Notes under the pieces: model-generated
Database searches by the model: none
The model's input: only the letters and a program-made list of their open reading frames with translations
What the model was told of the DNA's origin: nothing
In this document: positions 1 to 8,542 of the stretch, piece after piece
Numbering within the stretch: position 1 is the stretch's first letter
Layout of the letters: every line of letters starts with the position of its first letter
Assembly (NCBI RefSeq): GCF_000423665.1
Contig: NZ_AUIK01000033.1
Span: 34,492 to 98,491, forward strand
DNA length: 64,000 nucleotides
Direction of reading: 5' to 3'
Origin: Solirubrobacter soli DSM 22325
GTDB lineage: Bacteria; Actinomycetota; Thermoleophilia; Solirubrobacterales; Solirubrobacteraceae
Program-made: the position numbers and the translations under genes

Positions 1-2
1 AC

Positions 3-221
3 CTCGACCAGACCGTCGGCTTCAAGTACGCGGGCGTGACCGGCGACCCCGTGGGCGGCGAGCGCGAGGTCCTGCACGCCGGCCTCGCCGAGGTCCGCCT
101 CGGCATCCGCCGCCCGAGCCGCAGCTCCGCCGAGCTGTTCACCAAGTGCGGCGGCGCCTACGAGCTCGGCGGCCGCGAGTTCACCCACGGCGTCCCCCTC
201 CAGCCCTACCCCGACCCCTGA
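3..221 (+). CDS. C-terminal end of an unidentified protein (5' end outside window)
   Basis: An open frame enters from the left edge and ends at a TGA at 219-221, giving about 72 residues. The visible part is mildly basic and Gly-rich, with one Cys (in FTKCGGAYEL) and a Pro-rich end (QPYPDP). I recognise no domain, so the function is unknown. It converges with the metalloprotease on the other strand, with only 21 bases between the two stop codons, and that gap holds a palindrome that could terminate both transcripts. Confidence 0.55.
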   Translation, partial: LDQTVGFKYAGVTGDPVGGEREVLHAGLAEVRLGIRRPSRSSAELFTKCGGAYELGGREFTHGVPLQPYPDP

Positions 222-224
222 ACC

Positions 225-245
225 TAAAGGGGCCTGACCCCTTTA
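225..245. repeat. Palindromic intergenic repeat, copy A (bidirectional terminator-like)
   Basis: Perfect 8-bp arms TAAAGGGG (225-232) and CCCCTTTA (238-245) surround a 5-nt loop, CCTGA. It lies between two convergent genes, and the minus-strand stop codon (243-245) is inside the right arm. The same arms and loop recur at 14217-14245 (reverse orientation), 28394-28414 and, more degenerate, near 29.2 kb and at 56726-56756. It could act as a terminator, but the conserved loop suggests a repeat family rather than independent terminators. Confidence 0.75.
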
Positions 246-3104
246 CCTTTTCAGCGTGACCTGGGCGGAGCGGGAGACCGGGGCGGTGCCCGCGTAGTTC
301 GCGGTGGCCTTGATGCGGGCGCGGTAGGTGCGGGACTTCGGGCCCTTCTGGAGCGCCTTCTTGGCCTTCTTGTTCAGGCGCAGCGTGAGCTCGGTGCGGC
401 CCGCCTTGACGCCCTTCTGGGTCAGCGTGCCCGCGACGAGCTTCTTGCCCAGCCCGAGCTTCTTCGCCGTCGGCCGGTCGACGGTCAGCTGCGCGTTGAC
501 GTCGCACACCTGCGCGCACACGACCTTGAACTTGACGGTCGTCTTGCCGCGCTGGGGGAAGATGAAGCCGGGCGGCTCAGGCCCGGTCGGCGTCGGCGTC
601 GGGACGGGGGTCGGGACCGGCGTCTGGACCGCCTGGACCGCGGCCGCCGGGGCGCCGTGCACGCCGAACTCGGTCATGTCGAAGAAGCCGCCGCCGCCCT
701 GCGCGCTGAGCAGCGTCAGCCGCACGTGCCGCACGCCCGCCGCCGAGGCTGGGATCTGGTTGAGCCGGTGGCGGTCGGAGAAGCCGAACGTGCCCGCCGC
801 GGCGATCGCCCACGGGCCGGCCGGCGACGACTGCGACGTCTCGATCGTGAAGGCCCCGGTCGCCGAGGACGCGTCGTCGCCGCACGCCTCCGCCGGATCG
901 GCCTCGAAGCCGCTGACGTCGACGGGGCCCGGCAACGTGACCACGATCGACTTGCCGAGGCCCGAGGCGTCGGTGGACCAGCCGCTGCCCTGGGACTGGT
1001 CGAGCGCCGCGTCGGGACCGCAGCCCTGGTCGGCGTAGTCGGCGCTGCCGGCGCCGGGGGTGACGATGGCGCCGCCGGGGAGCGCGGCCCAGTTGCGGGT
1101 GAGCGGCCGGTTCACGATGGCCGCCGCGCTCGCGGGCACGGTGACCGGCACGGAGACGGGGTCATAGCCGGGAGCACTGATCACGAGGCTCGGGAATATA
1201 CGTGCGGGGACGCCGGTGATGGCGTAGTTGCCGGAGCCGTCGGTCGTCGTCGCCAGCCTGTCCGGACCGGCTGCGAGCCCGTTGATCGCGACCTTCGCGC
1301 CACCGATGCGCGCGCCGGTCACGGCATCGGTGATCGAGCCGGTGATCGTCCCGCGCGGGTCGCCGGCGGCCGGCGGCGCCGAGAAGTCCTGCGCCGGCGC
1401 GCCCGTGGCCGGGTCGGCGGTCGCGTAGTAGCCCATCCCGCGGGTGCGGAAGACGCCCCAGATGGTGGCGCGCTGGGTGCCGCCGGCGGCCTGGTCGGCG
1501 AGCAGGATCCCGTTGCGCGCGTCCAGGAACGACGGCTCGGGCGGGGTCAGCCGCATGCCGTCCGTGATCAGCCGCCGCGCCGCGACCGCCCCGACCGCGT
1601 CGCGCAGATCCCACAGCGTCTCCGCCCAGATCTCGCCGTCGGCGTGGACCTCGGGCCCGCTGTCGATGCGCCCGAAGTCGCCGTACGTGTAGCCACCCGC
1701 TCCGGCGCTCCCCGCCCCCGGGCATGCGATCGTCGCCGCCACCGGGCAGTCGAGCCCTTGCGTGCGCAGCGTGTGCGGCGTCGCGTCGGTGTAGCTGCCC
1801 ATGTCGACCTCGTTCTGGGCCGCGGTGTTCAGGGCGGGGAACTGGGAGACGAGGAAGTCCTTGGCGTACCAGTCGCTCCAGCCCTCACCCATCGCGCCCG
1901 CCTGCGGCGAGTTCAGCGCGCCGCGCCCGGCCGCGTCGGTGATGAGCCGGTTCGAGAGGCCGTGCGTGTACTCGTGGTAGAGCACCGACCCGTCGTCGCC
2001 GCCGTTCATCGCCCGGAAGCCCGACCCGGCGAACAGGTACATCTGCATCGTCGGCGAGCGCCCGTCGGGCAGCGTCAGCATGTTGGCGTTGTTGATGTGG
2101 CCGGCGTTGGGCAGGGTCGCCGCGCCGTCGTCGGTCTGCACGATCACCGGGTCGACGCCCTTGAAGCCGTCGAACCCGATCCCCCCGCCCGCGAGCCAGT
2201 CGTGGAAGCGGTTGGCGAAGTAGAAGGCCTGCACCGCGTTCTGCTCGCGGTTGTCGGTCCAGTTCGTCCCGGCCCCGCTCCACGAGCACGGGTTGGCGGC
2301 CGTGCAGCTCGCGCCGCCCTTGGTCTGGAGCGTGTACTGCCCCGGGATGACCTCCTCGCCGGGACCCACGGTGTCGCTGTCGTCGAGGTCCGAGAACGTG
2401 CGGGCGAACTGCCCGGAGAGCCGCGTCGAGCCCGGCGTCAGCCAGCCGTTGGTCTCGAGGTCGACGGTGTTCGCCGTGCCGCCGATCCCGTTGCCCGGAT
2501 GGTTCTCCCAGACCTTGGCGTTGGTGGCGGACTTGACCATGTTCACCCGCCGGCGGACGTTGCCGGTGCGGGCGTCCACGAACGCGTCCCAGACCGCGGT
2601 CGAGGACTCGCGGTAGGTCACCCTCCAGACAAGGCGGCGGTCGTCGAGCGCGAGCTCGGCCTCAGAGCCGTCGCCGTAGGTCGTCGCGCGCGTCGCGCCC
2701 TTGGCGACCTTGTCGATCGGCGTGGCGTGGAAGCTGCCGGTGGCGGCCTGGACCGCGCGCACGGCCTCGCCCGCGGTGACCAGTGGGGTCGTGTTCGCGG
2801 CGAGGTCGGGCACCGGGTCGCCGCCGACGTCGAGGACGCTTCCGTCGGGCGCGAGGTCGACCCGGACCTCGCTGTCGGCCGTCGGGATCCCGTCGACGGC
2901 CTGCCGGTAGCGGACCGAGGTGACGTTGCCACCGGTCGTGACGGTGGGGGGCTCGAGCGCGGCGATGTCGCCGAGGTCGAGCCCGAGGTCCGCCCGGTGC
3001 TCGCGCACGTAGCGCATGGCGACGTCGTCCGGGGCCGCGAGAGCGGCGGCCGGGAAGGCGAGGGTCGCGAGCGCGACGGCGGCGAAGGCGTGGCGGGAGG
3101 TCAA
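243..3104 (-). CDS. Secreted M36 (fungalysin-type) zinc metalloprotease, copy 1
   Basis: Extracellular endopeptidase of 953 residues. The order is a signal peptide (about 1-23, ending AAALAA), a fungalysin/thermolysin-type propeptide (about 30-190), then the catalytic domain with HEYTH (H377, E378, H381) and the downstream ligand in GAMGEGWSDW (E407). After that come a carboxypeptidase-regulatory-like beta domain (about 585-665), a discoidin-like region (about 675-815), a short Pro/Thr linker and a basic C-terminal beta domain. All zinc-site residues are present, so it should be active. The start is TTG, overlapping the TGA of the upstream paralog by 3 bases (TTGA), and no good ribosome site is seen, so translation probably depends on the upstream gene. 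Family assignment is firm; substrate is unknown. Confidence 0.9.
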   Translation of the reverse strand: MTSRHAFAAVALATLAFPAAALAAPDDVAMRYVREHRADLGLDLGDIAALEPPTVTTGGNVTSVRYRQAVDGIPTADSEVRVDLAPDGSVLDVGGDPVPDLAANTTPLVTAGEAVRAVQAATGSFHATPIDKVAKGATRATTYGDGSEAELALDDRRLVWRVTYRESSTAVWDAFVDARTGNVRRRVNMVKSATNAKVWENHPGNGIGGTANTVDLETNGWLTPGSTRLSGQFARTFSDLDDSDTVGPGEEVIPGQYTLQTKGGASCTAANPCSWSGAGTNWTDNREQNAVQAFYFANRFHDWLAGGGIGFDGFKGVDPVIVQTDDGAATLPNAGHINNANMLTLPDGRSPTMQMYLFAGSGFRAMNGGDDGSVLYHEYTHGLSNRLITDAAGRGALNSPQAGAMGEGWSDWYAKDFLVSQFPALNTAAQNEVDMGSYTDATPHTLRTQGLDCPVAATIACPGAGSAGAGGYTYGDFGRIDSGPEVHADGEIWAETLWDLRDAVGAVAARRLITDGMRLTPPEPSFLDARNGILLADQAAGGTQRATIWGVFRTRGMGYYATADPATGAPAQDFSAPPAAGDPRGTITGSITDAVTGARIGGAKVAINGLAAGPDRLATTTDGSGNYAITGVPARIFPSLVISAPGYDPVSVPVTVPASAAAIVNRPLTRNWAALPGGAIVTPGAGSADYADQGCGPDAALDQSQGSGWSTDASGLGKSIVVTLPGPVDVSGFEADPAEACGDDASSATGAFTIETSQSSPAGPWAIAAAGTFGFSDRHRLNQIPASAAGVRHVRLTLLSAQGGGGFFDMTEFGVHGAPAAAVQAVQTPVPTPVPTPTPTGPEPPGFIFPQRGKTTVKFKVVCAQVCDVNAQLTVDRPTAKKLGLGKKLVAGTLTQKGVKAGRTELTLRLNKKAKKALQKGPKSRTYRARIKATANYAGTAPVSRSAQVTLKR

Positions 3105-5890
3105 CGTCTGATGGTCACGCGGCGGCGTTCGACGACGCTACCGGAACGGACCGTCAACGTGGCGACGATTCTCGTGACCTTCGACCAGCGAGCCTTCGAC
3201 GGGACCTTCACCGTGAAGACCCGGTTGCCCTTGAGCGTCCCCTTGAACGTCGCGATCGTCTTCTTCGTGCGCAGTTTCCGCGCGGTCGCGGCGTCGACGG
3301 TCAGCGTGGCGGTGACGGGACACGCGACCGGGCAGCGGGCGATCACGCGGATGGACCGCTTCCCGGACGCCTCGGCCTTGAAGGAGGGCTTGGCCACGGG
3401 CGTCGGCGCCGGCGTCACCACCGGGGTCGCGACGGGCGTGGCGGTGGGGGTGGCGGTGACGATGGGTGTGGCCGTCGGGGTGGCGGTCTCCGTCGCGGTG
3501 GGCGTGGGGGTCGGCGTGGGCGTCGGCGTCACGACCGCCCCGTCGGCGTAGACCGAGAACGCGGTCATGTCCATGTAGTCCCAGCCCGCCGTCAGCGTGC
3601 TGTTGATCGTGACCCGCACGTAGCGGACGCCGCTCTTGCCCGCGGTCGGCGTGACCACGTTCATCCGGTGCCGGTCGCCGAAGACGAACGACGGCGTCGC
3701 CGCGGTCGTCCACGTCGCGTTGTTCGGCGAGGTCTCGATCGTCACGCCGCGAGCCGACGCGTCCTCGGAGTCGAAGCATCCCTCGGCCGGGTCGACCTCG
3801 AAGTGGTCGACGTCGATCGCCGCCGGCAGCGTGATCGTCATCGTCCGCGATCCGGTCCTCGGCGCCGACCAGGCCGTCCCGGCGTTCTGGTCGAGCGTCG
3901 CCAGCGCCCCGCAGCCCTGCGGCGCGAGGTCGTCGCCGCCGCTCACCGTCGCACCGCCCGTCTGCGCGGCCCAGTCGCGGCGCAGCGCCTTGTCGATCGT
4001 CGTCGTCTGCCCGCCGGTGACCGTCGCCGGCGTCAGCACGCGGTCGTACCCCGGAGCGGTGACGATCAGGTTCGCGTACGTCCGCGGCGGGACGTCGAAG
4101 GAGTACCGGCCATCGCCGTCCGCGTCCGCCACGACCGGGCCGAGCTTGACCTCGGCGTCCGCCAGCGGCGCGCCCGCGAGGTTCGTGATCCGGCCCGCGA
4201 TCGTGCCGGTCGGGCCGCCTGCCGGCGGCGGCGAGAAGTCCTCGACCGGCTCGACGTCGTCGGACCCTGTGGTGGAGGCGTAGTAGCCCATCCCGCGCGC
4301 GGCGAAGACGGTCCAGATCGTGCCGCGCTCCGTGTCGTCGGAGGCCGCGGCGAGGATCGCGTCGCGCTCGTCGAGGAACGTCGGCTCCGGCGGCGAGAGC
4401 CGCATCCCCTGCGTGATCACCCGCTCCGCCTCGGTGGTGCCGAGCGCCGTGCGCAGGTCCCACAGCGTCTCGGCCCAGATCTCGCCGTCGTAGTGGACCT
4501 CCGGCCCGCCGATGATCTTCCCGAAGTCGCCGTAGGTGTAGCCGCCGGCGCCCGCCGTGCCCTTGCCCGGGCAAGCGGGTGCGGTCGCGCCCACCGGGCA
4601 GTCGAGGCCCTGGCTGCGGATCGAGTTCGCGGTCGCGTCGGTGTAGGCGCCCATGTGGACGTCGCCGTTGACGGCGGTGTTGTCCAGCGTCGGGAACTGG
4701 TCGACGAGGAAGTCCTTCGCGTACCAGTCGCTCCAGCCCTCGCCCATCGCGCCCGCCTGGGCGGTGTTGAGCGCGCCCGCGCCGCCCGCGTCGCGGATCA
4801 GCCGGTTCGAGAGCCCGTGGGTGTACTCGTGGTAGAGGATCGACGCGTCATCGCCGCCGTTGACCGCGCGGTAGCTGCTCGACACGCCCCACAGGTACAT
4901 CTGCATGATCGGCGACGTCCCGTCCGGCGGCGTGTACATGTTCGCGTTGTTGCGGTGATTGAAGTCCGGTCCTGTGGCCGCGCCGTCGAACGTCTCCAGC
5001 CGCAGCCGGTCACCGTTCTCGAACGGCCGGTCGGTGAAGTTGATCGGCGGGGCCGCCAGGTGGTCGTGGAAGCGGTTGGCGAAGTAGAACGCCTGGACCG
5101 AGCTCTGATTGACGTTGGTCGTGTAGTTGCCGGGTGGCGTCCACGAGCAGGGCGTCGCCGCGCCGCAACTGCCCGCGGGGACGAAGTCGTAGTCGCCCGG
5201 CACGACCTCCGTGCCGCTGCCGACGTCGTTGAGGTCCGCGTAGGCGTGCACGTTGGGCCCGAACAGCTGGTCGTTGCGGCTCAGCCACGGCGAGAGGTCG
5301 ACGGTGTTCGCCGTACCGCCGGGGACAGCGCCCGGGTGGTTCTCCCACACCTTCGCCGACTTGACCATGTTCACGCGGTGGAGCACGTCGCCGGTGTCGG
5401 CGTCGACGACCACGTCCCAGACGGCGTCCGAGGCCGCGCGGTACGTCACCCGCCACGCGAGCCGCTCGCCCCACAGCGTGAGCGCCGACTGCGCGTCGTC
5501 GCCATACGCCGTCGCGCGCGTCGCCCCCGCCGGGCCCTTGGTGCGCGGCAGCGAGCGATAGACGCCGACGGCGTCCTGCGCCGCGCGCACGGCCTCGCCC
5601 GAGGTCAGCGCCGGCGTCGTGTCCACGGCCGAGACGTCCTGCGGCTCGTCGGCGACGTTGAGCACCTTCTCGCCCGACACGTTGACCCGCAGCTCGTGAT
5701 CGCCGGCCGGGATGCCGTCGACCTCCGGGCGCCACGTCACGGTGGTCACGCCGCCGGACGTCGTCGTCTCCGGCGGGGCGAGCGTGTCGAAATCCACGTG
5801 CGGCAGCTCCGCGCGCACGTAGTCGAGCGCGACGGCGTGCGCGTCCGCGCGCGCCGAGGCGGGCAGCGCGAGCGCTGCGGCGGCGACCAC
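3101..5890 (-). CDS. Secreted M36 (fungalysin-type) zinc metalloprotease, copy 2
   Basis: 929 residues with the same architecture as the downstream gene: propeptide, catalytic domain with HEYTH (H354, E355, H358) and E384, a regulatory-like beta domain, a discoidin-like region, then a long Thr/Pro linker (about 785-830) and a basic beta domain. The linker may span the cell wall. The two genes are tandem duplicates that have diverged most in the linker and C-terminal domain. The GTG at 5890 gives a signal peptide without a positive N-region (MVAAAALALPASARA). In-frame codons upstream encode RTRVILA, and an AAGGA lies 8 bases before an ATC codon, so the true start may be an unusual ATC/CTG slightly upstream. 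It follows the TetR gene by 36 bases and is probably cotranscribed with it. Confidence 0.9.
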   Translation of the reverse strand: MVAAAALALPASARADAHAVALDYVRAELPHVDFDTLAPPETTTSGGVTTVTWRPEVDGIPAGDHELRVNVSGEKVLNVADEPQDVSAVDTTPALTSGEAVRAAQDAVGVYRSLPRTKGPAGATRATAYGDDAQSALTLWGERLAWRVTYRAASDAVWDVVVDADTGDVLHRVNMVKSAKVWENHPGAVPGGTANTVDLSPWLSRNDQLFGPNVHAYADLNDVGSGTEVVPGDYDFVPAGSCGAATPCSWTPPGNYTTNVNQSSVQAFYFANRFHDHLAAPPINFTDRPFENGDRLRLETFDGAATGPDFNHRNNANMYTPPDGTSPIMQMYLWGVSSSYRAVNGGDDASILYHEYTHGLSNRLIRDAGGAGALNTAQAGAMGEGWSDWYAKDFLVDQFPTLDNTAVNGDVHMGAYTDATANSIRSQGLDCPVGATAPACPGKGTAGAGGYTYGDFGKIIGGPEVHYDGEIWAETLWDLRTALGTTEAERVITQGMRLSPPEPTFLDERDAILAAASDDTERGTIWTVFAARGMGYYASTTGSDDVEPVEDFSPPPAGGPTGTIAGRITNLAGAPLADAEVKLGPVVADADGDGRYSFDVPPRTYANLIVTAPGYDRVLTPATVTGGQTTTIDKALRRDWAAQTGGATVSGGDDLAPQGCGALATLDQNAGTAWSAPRTGSRTMTITLPAAIDVDHFEVDPAEGCFDSEDASARGVTIETSPNNATWTTAATPSFVFGDRHRMNVVTPTAGKSGVRYVRVTINSTLTAGWDYMDMTAFSVYADGAVVTPTPTPTPTPTATETATPTATPIVTATPTATPVATPVVTPAPTPVAKPSFKAEASGKRSIRVIARCPVACPVTATLTVDAATARKLRTKKTIATFKGTLKGNRVFTVKVPSKARWSKVTRIVATLTVRSGSVVERRRVTIRR

Positions 5891-5926
5891 CGCCAGGATG
5901 ACCCGGGTCCTTGCGATCCGCCGAAT

Positions 5927-6514
5927 CTAGTCGGGATTCGTAAGAACCGACCCCATCTTTCGTTCCATGAGGTCGATGTAGGCCTCCATCGCGGCGTCGA
6001 CCGCCTCGCGGTTGGAGGTGGCGAGGAGGTCGAGCAGCAGCCCGCGCGTGACGGCGACGCCGAGCCGGGCATGGGCCAGCGCTTCCTCGTGCGCCATCCC
6101 GAGCGCCTCCAGGGCGACCGTCGCGAACGGCAGCCACGCGTCGACGATCCCGTCCAGCAGCTCCTCGGTGCCCGGGCGCCCCTGCAGCGCCTGGCCGTAG
6201 AGCTCGAAGAACAGCCGCTCGTTGGGCCACAGGGACGGGTCGGAGATGTGGCGCCACCACAGGCGCTGCACGTCGGCCGCGGTCGCGTCCGGGTCGGGCA
6301 CGACCGCGGCGAACGCGGCCCGCTGGCGCTCCTCGACCGTGCGGATGACCTCGACCCACAGTCCTTCGCGGCCGCCGAAGTGGTGGATCAGCATCCGGTG
6401 GCTGGTGCCGATCGCCGCCGCGAGCTCACGCAGGCTGAGGTCGCTGACGCCGCGCGACGCGATGTGCGCGATCGCGGCGTCGAGGAGGCGCCCCCTGGGG
6501 TCCTTGCCAGCCAT
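5927..6514 (-). CDS. TetR/AcrR family transcriptional regulator
   Basis: 195 residues with an N-terminal helix-turn-helix (LLDAAIAHIASRGVSDLS, then LRELAAAIGTSHRMLIHHFG, about 10-55) and an all-helical ligand/dimer domain. The ATG at 6514-6512 is chosen because the HTH begins right after it. It is the first gene of a probable operon with the two M36 proteases and is divergent from an SRPBCC gene. The 28-bp gap between the two holds a perfect inverted repeat, so it likely represses itself and its neighbour. The ligand is unknown. Confidence 0.88.
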   Translation of the reverse strand: MAGKDPRGRLLDAAIAHIASRGVSDLSLRELAAAIGTSHRMLIHHFGGREGLWVEVIRTVEERQRAAFAAVVPDPDATAADVQRLWWRHISDPSLWPNERLFFELYGQALQGRPGTEELLDGIVDAWLPFATVALEALGMAHEEALAHARLGVAVTRGLLLDLLATSNREAVDAAMEAYIDLMERKMGSVLTNPD

Positions 6515-6524
6515 CGATCAAAAG

Positions 6525-6540
6525 TGTACCGTGTGGTACA
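6525..6540. promoter_or_regulatory. Probable TetR operator (TGTACC-4-GGTACA)
   Basis: Perfect 6-bp inverted repeat TGTACC (6525-6530) and GGTACA (6535-6540) separated by GTGT. It sits in the 28-base gap between the divergent TetR (start 6514) and SRPBCC (start 6543) genes. Size and position fit a TetR-dimer operator overlapping both start regions. No binding data; this is inferred from symmetry and context. Confidence 0.65.
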
Positions 6541-6542
6541 TC

Positions 6543-7022
6543 ATGACTCCTCCCCAGCCAGTCACCGTCTCCATCGACGTCCCGCAGCCGCGCAGCGCCG
6601 TGTACGACCACCTCGACGTGATGGCCAACCACGAGGCCTTCACCGATCACATGCTCACCAACTGGCGCGTGTCCGGGCCGGCCACGGGCATCGGCTCCAA
6701 GGCCAACGTGACCACCAAGATGGGCGCGATCTCGGACGAAGCGGAGATCGAGGTCTTCGAGATCGACCCCGGGCGGATGATCCGGGAGCGCTCGGTCGGC
6801 GCCAAGGGCAAGCGGATCGCCCACGGCACCTACACGCTGTCAGATCTCCCGAACGGCGGCACCCACATCGAGTTCGAGTTCGCGCTGCAGAAGGTGCCCG
6901 CGATGGAGCGGCCGCTCGTCCCCCTCATGCGCAAGATGGTGCGCAAGGGCAACGAGCGTGCGCTGGAGCGCCTGGCCGCCGTGCTCGCGGACGGCCAGAC
7001 GCAGCAGTCGAAAGCTGCTTAG
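6543..7022 (+). CDS. SRPBCC/START-like fold protein (polyketide cyclase/dehydrase family type)
   Basis: 159 residues. The pattern is typical of the helix-grip SRPBCC fold: VTVSIDVPQPRSAVYDHL at the start, a central acidic beta region (ISDEAEIEVFEIDPGRMI) and a long C-terminal helix (about 118-150). Members bind small hydrophobic ligands; no specific ligand can be read here. The ATG at 6543 is the first Met that starts at the fold boundary. It is divergent from a TetR gene and shares its operator region. Its stop overlaps that of the convergent gene by three bases. Confidence 0.8.
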   Translation: MTPPQPVTVSIDVPQPRSAVYDHLDVMANHEAFTDHMLTNWRVSGPATGIGSKANVTTKMGAISDEAEIEVFEIDPGRMIRERSVGAKGKRIAHGTYTLSDLPNGGTHIEFEFALQKVPAMERPLVPLMRKMVRKGNERALERLAAVLADGQTQQSKAA

Positions 7023-7993
7023 GGCTTCACGTACTTCTTGATCTCGGCGAGCGCCGGGCGGGCGACCCCACCGGCGACCAGCCCGGCGTCGAACCGGGGC
7101 GTGACCGCACCGAACCACGTGTAGACGTAGAGGCGCTTGATCTTCTTGTTGGCCTTGGCCTGCGTGAACATGTACTTCGTCGCCTTCAACTGGCAGGACG
7201 AGGCCTTCGAGCAGCCGTGGTAGGTCGACTTCGACCAGAACGACCCGAAGTCATACAGGCCGCCGGTCTCGGTCAGCCAGTACTCCTTGCAGCCGAGCGC
7301 GCTCATCAGCGCCTTGGTGCCGGTCGACCGGAAGCGGTTGACGTCGGAGTAGTTGTGGATGCCGCAGATCGTGCGCGGGACCTTCAGGGCCTTGCGGAAG
7401 TCCTTGATGTACTTGGCCGTCTTCGTGAACTTGGGGTTCTTGGCCTTGGGATCGTCCGCCTGGTCGAGGATGTCGGCCACGACGATCTTGCAGTCCTTGC
7501 ACTGCGACGCGACGTAGTTGGTGAACTTGGCCGCCGACGCGGGGCTGCGCGACGTGGGCTGCGTGAAGTGGTTGGCCTCGTTCCACGGCGAGATGACCTT
7601 GACCGTGGGGAACAGCTTGAAGAACGCCTTGATCGCAGTCTCGTACTGCTTCTGGCTCGGCAGCTTGCAGATGCCCTTGCCGATGTTCTTCTTCTGGTCG
7701 CACTTGGACGTGTCGCCGCGCGAGTGCTGCAGCGAGACGAGGACCTCGATGCCCTGGGCCTGCGCCGACGCGAGGTACTGCGTCAGGCGGACGGCTTCAG
7801 CGCCGTTGGGGTCGAGCGCGACGTCGTAGCCGACGATCACCCGGGCCTGCTTGAAGCCCACCCCCTGGAACAGCGGGTCGCCGAACATCGCCGGCTGGTT
7901 CTCGGAGATCCCGACCGTGAAGGCGGCCGAGGCGGTGGACGGCACCGCCAGCGCGAGTACGCAGGCAGCGAGAAGTGTGAAACGGGAACGCAT
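7019..7993 (-). CDS. Secreted glycoside hydrolase-like TIM-barrel protein
   Basis: 324 residues with a signal peptide (about 1-23, ending STASA). The rest looks like a (beta/alpha)8 glycosidase of the GH5/GH39 type: an acid/base-like WNEAN (E139) after a beta strand (VKVISPW) and a nucleophile-like WLTETGG (E242) near the end of the barrel. Several Cys (KCDQKKNIGKGICK, QCKDCK, YHGCSKASSC) could form disulfides, fitting an exported protein. The substrate cannot be told. It is monocistronic between a convergent SRPBCC gene and a TetR gene that ends just upstream. Confidence 0.7.
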   Translation of the reverse strand: MRSRFTLLAACVLALAVPSTASAAFTVGISENQPAMFGDPLFQGVGFKQARVIVGYDVALDPNGAEAVRLTQYLASAQAQGIEVLVSLQHSRGDTSKCDQKKNIGKGICKLPSQKQYETAIKAFFKLFPTVKVISPWNEANHFTQPTSRSPASAAKFTNYVASQCKDCKIVVADILDQADDPKAKNPKFTKTAKYIKDFRKALKVPRTICGIHNYSDVNRFRSTGTKALMSALGCKEYWLTETGGLYDFGSFWSKSTYHGCSKASSCQLKATKYMFTQAKANKKIKRLYVYTWFGAVTPRFDAGLVAGGVARPALAEIKKYVKP

Positions 7994-8005
7994 CGCCAGG
8001 CCAGG

Positions 8006-8542
8006 CTAGCGGAGGATCTCGCGGAACAAACCGGCTGCAAAGGCGGTTGCTCCGTCAACGTTGACAGGAGCCCGGGTCAGCATCACGCGCCCGGTCTGCA
8101 GCCCCACGGCGACCATCGCGTGCGCCGTGTAGTCGACGTCGACGCCGTCGCGGAGCCGGCCGTCGAGGTCCTCGCGGAGCTCGTCGAGCGCCGCGGGCAG
8201 GACGACGTCGGCGTTGCGGTCCAGGAACGCGAACGTGTCGGGCTCGGCGGCGATGAAGGCGAAGAACGCGCGGAAGCCGGCCTCGAGGAAATCGCTCGGC
8301 GACGCCGCCAGGCGGGCGTCGCGGACACGCGCGCGGGCCTGCCCGCCCACCTCCTCCAGCACGGCCGCGAAGATCGCTTCCTTGCTCTCGAAGTAGTTGT
8401 AGAAGGTGCCGGAGGCGAGGTCGGTGCGGCGCACCACGTCACGGACCCCGGTCGCGGAGTAGCCGTACTCGGCGAAGGCGTCGCGGGCGGCGGCGAGCAG
8501 CGCCGCGCGGTTGGCCTCCTTGGTGGCCTCGCGGCGGCTCAT
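8006..8542 (-). CDS. TetR/AcrR family transcriptional regulator
   Basis: 178 residues with an N-terminal HTH (ALLAAARDAFAEYGYSATGV, then VVRRTDLASGTFYNYFESKE, about 12-60) and a C-terminal ligand domain ending AAGLFREILR. The ATG at 8542 overlaps the TGA of the monooxygenase gene (ATGA), so the two are translationally coupled. This regulator probably controls the flavin monooxygenase; the inducer is unknown. Confidence 0.88.
   Translation of the reverse strand: MSRREATKEANRAALLAAARDAFAEYGYSATGVRDVVRRTDLASGTFYNYFESKEAIFAAVLEEVGGQARARVRDARLAASPSDFLEAGFRAFFAFIAAEPDTFAFLDRNADVVLPAALDELREDLDGRLRDGVDVDYTAHAMVAVGLQTGRVMLTRAPVNVDGATAFAAGLFREILR

Noticed and set aside
657..3551. A 964-residue open frame opposite the first M36 gene
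   Set aside because: Antisense to a protein with a complete HEYTH zinc site. No motif of its own, apart from a Val-Gly repeat that mirrors the Thr/Pro linker.
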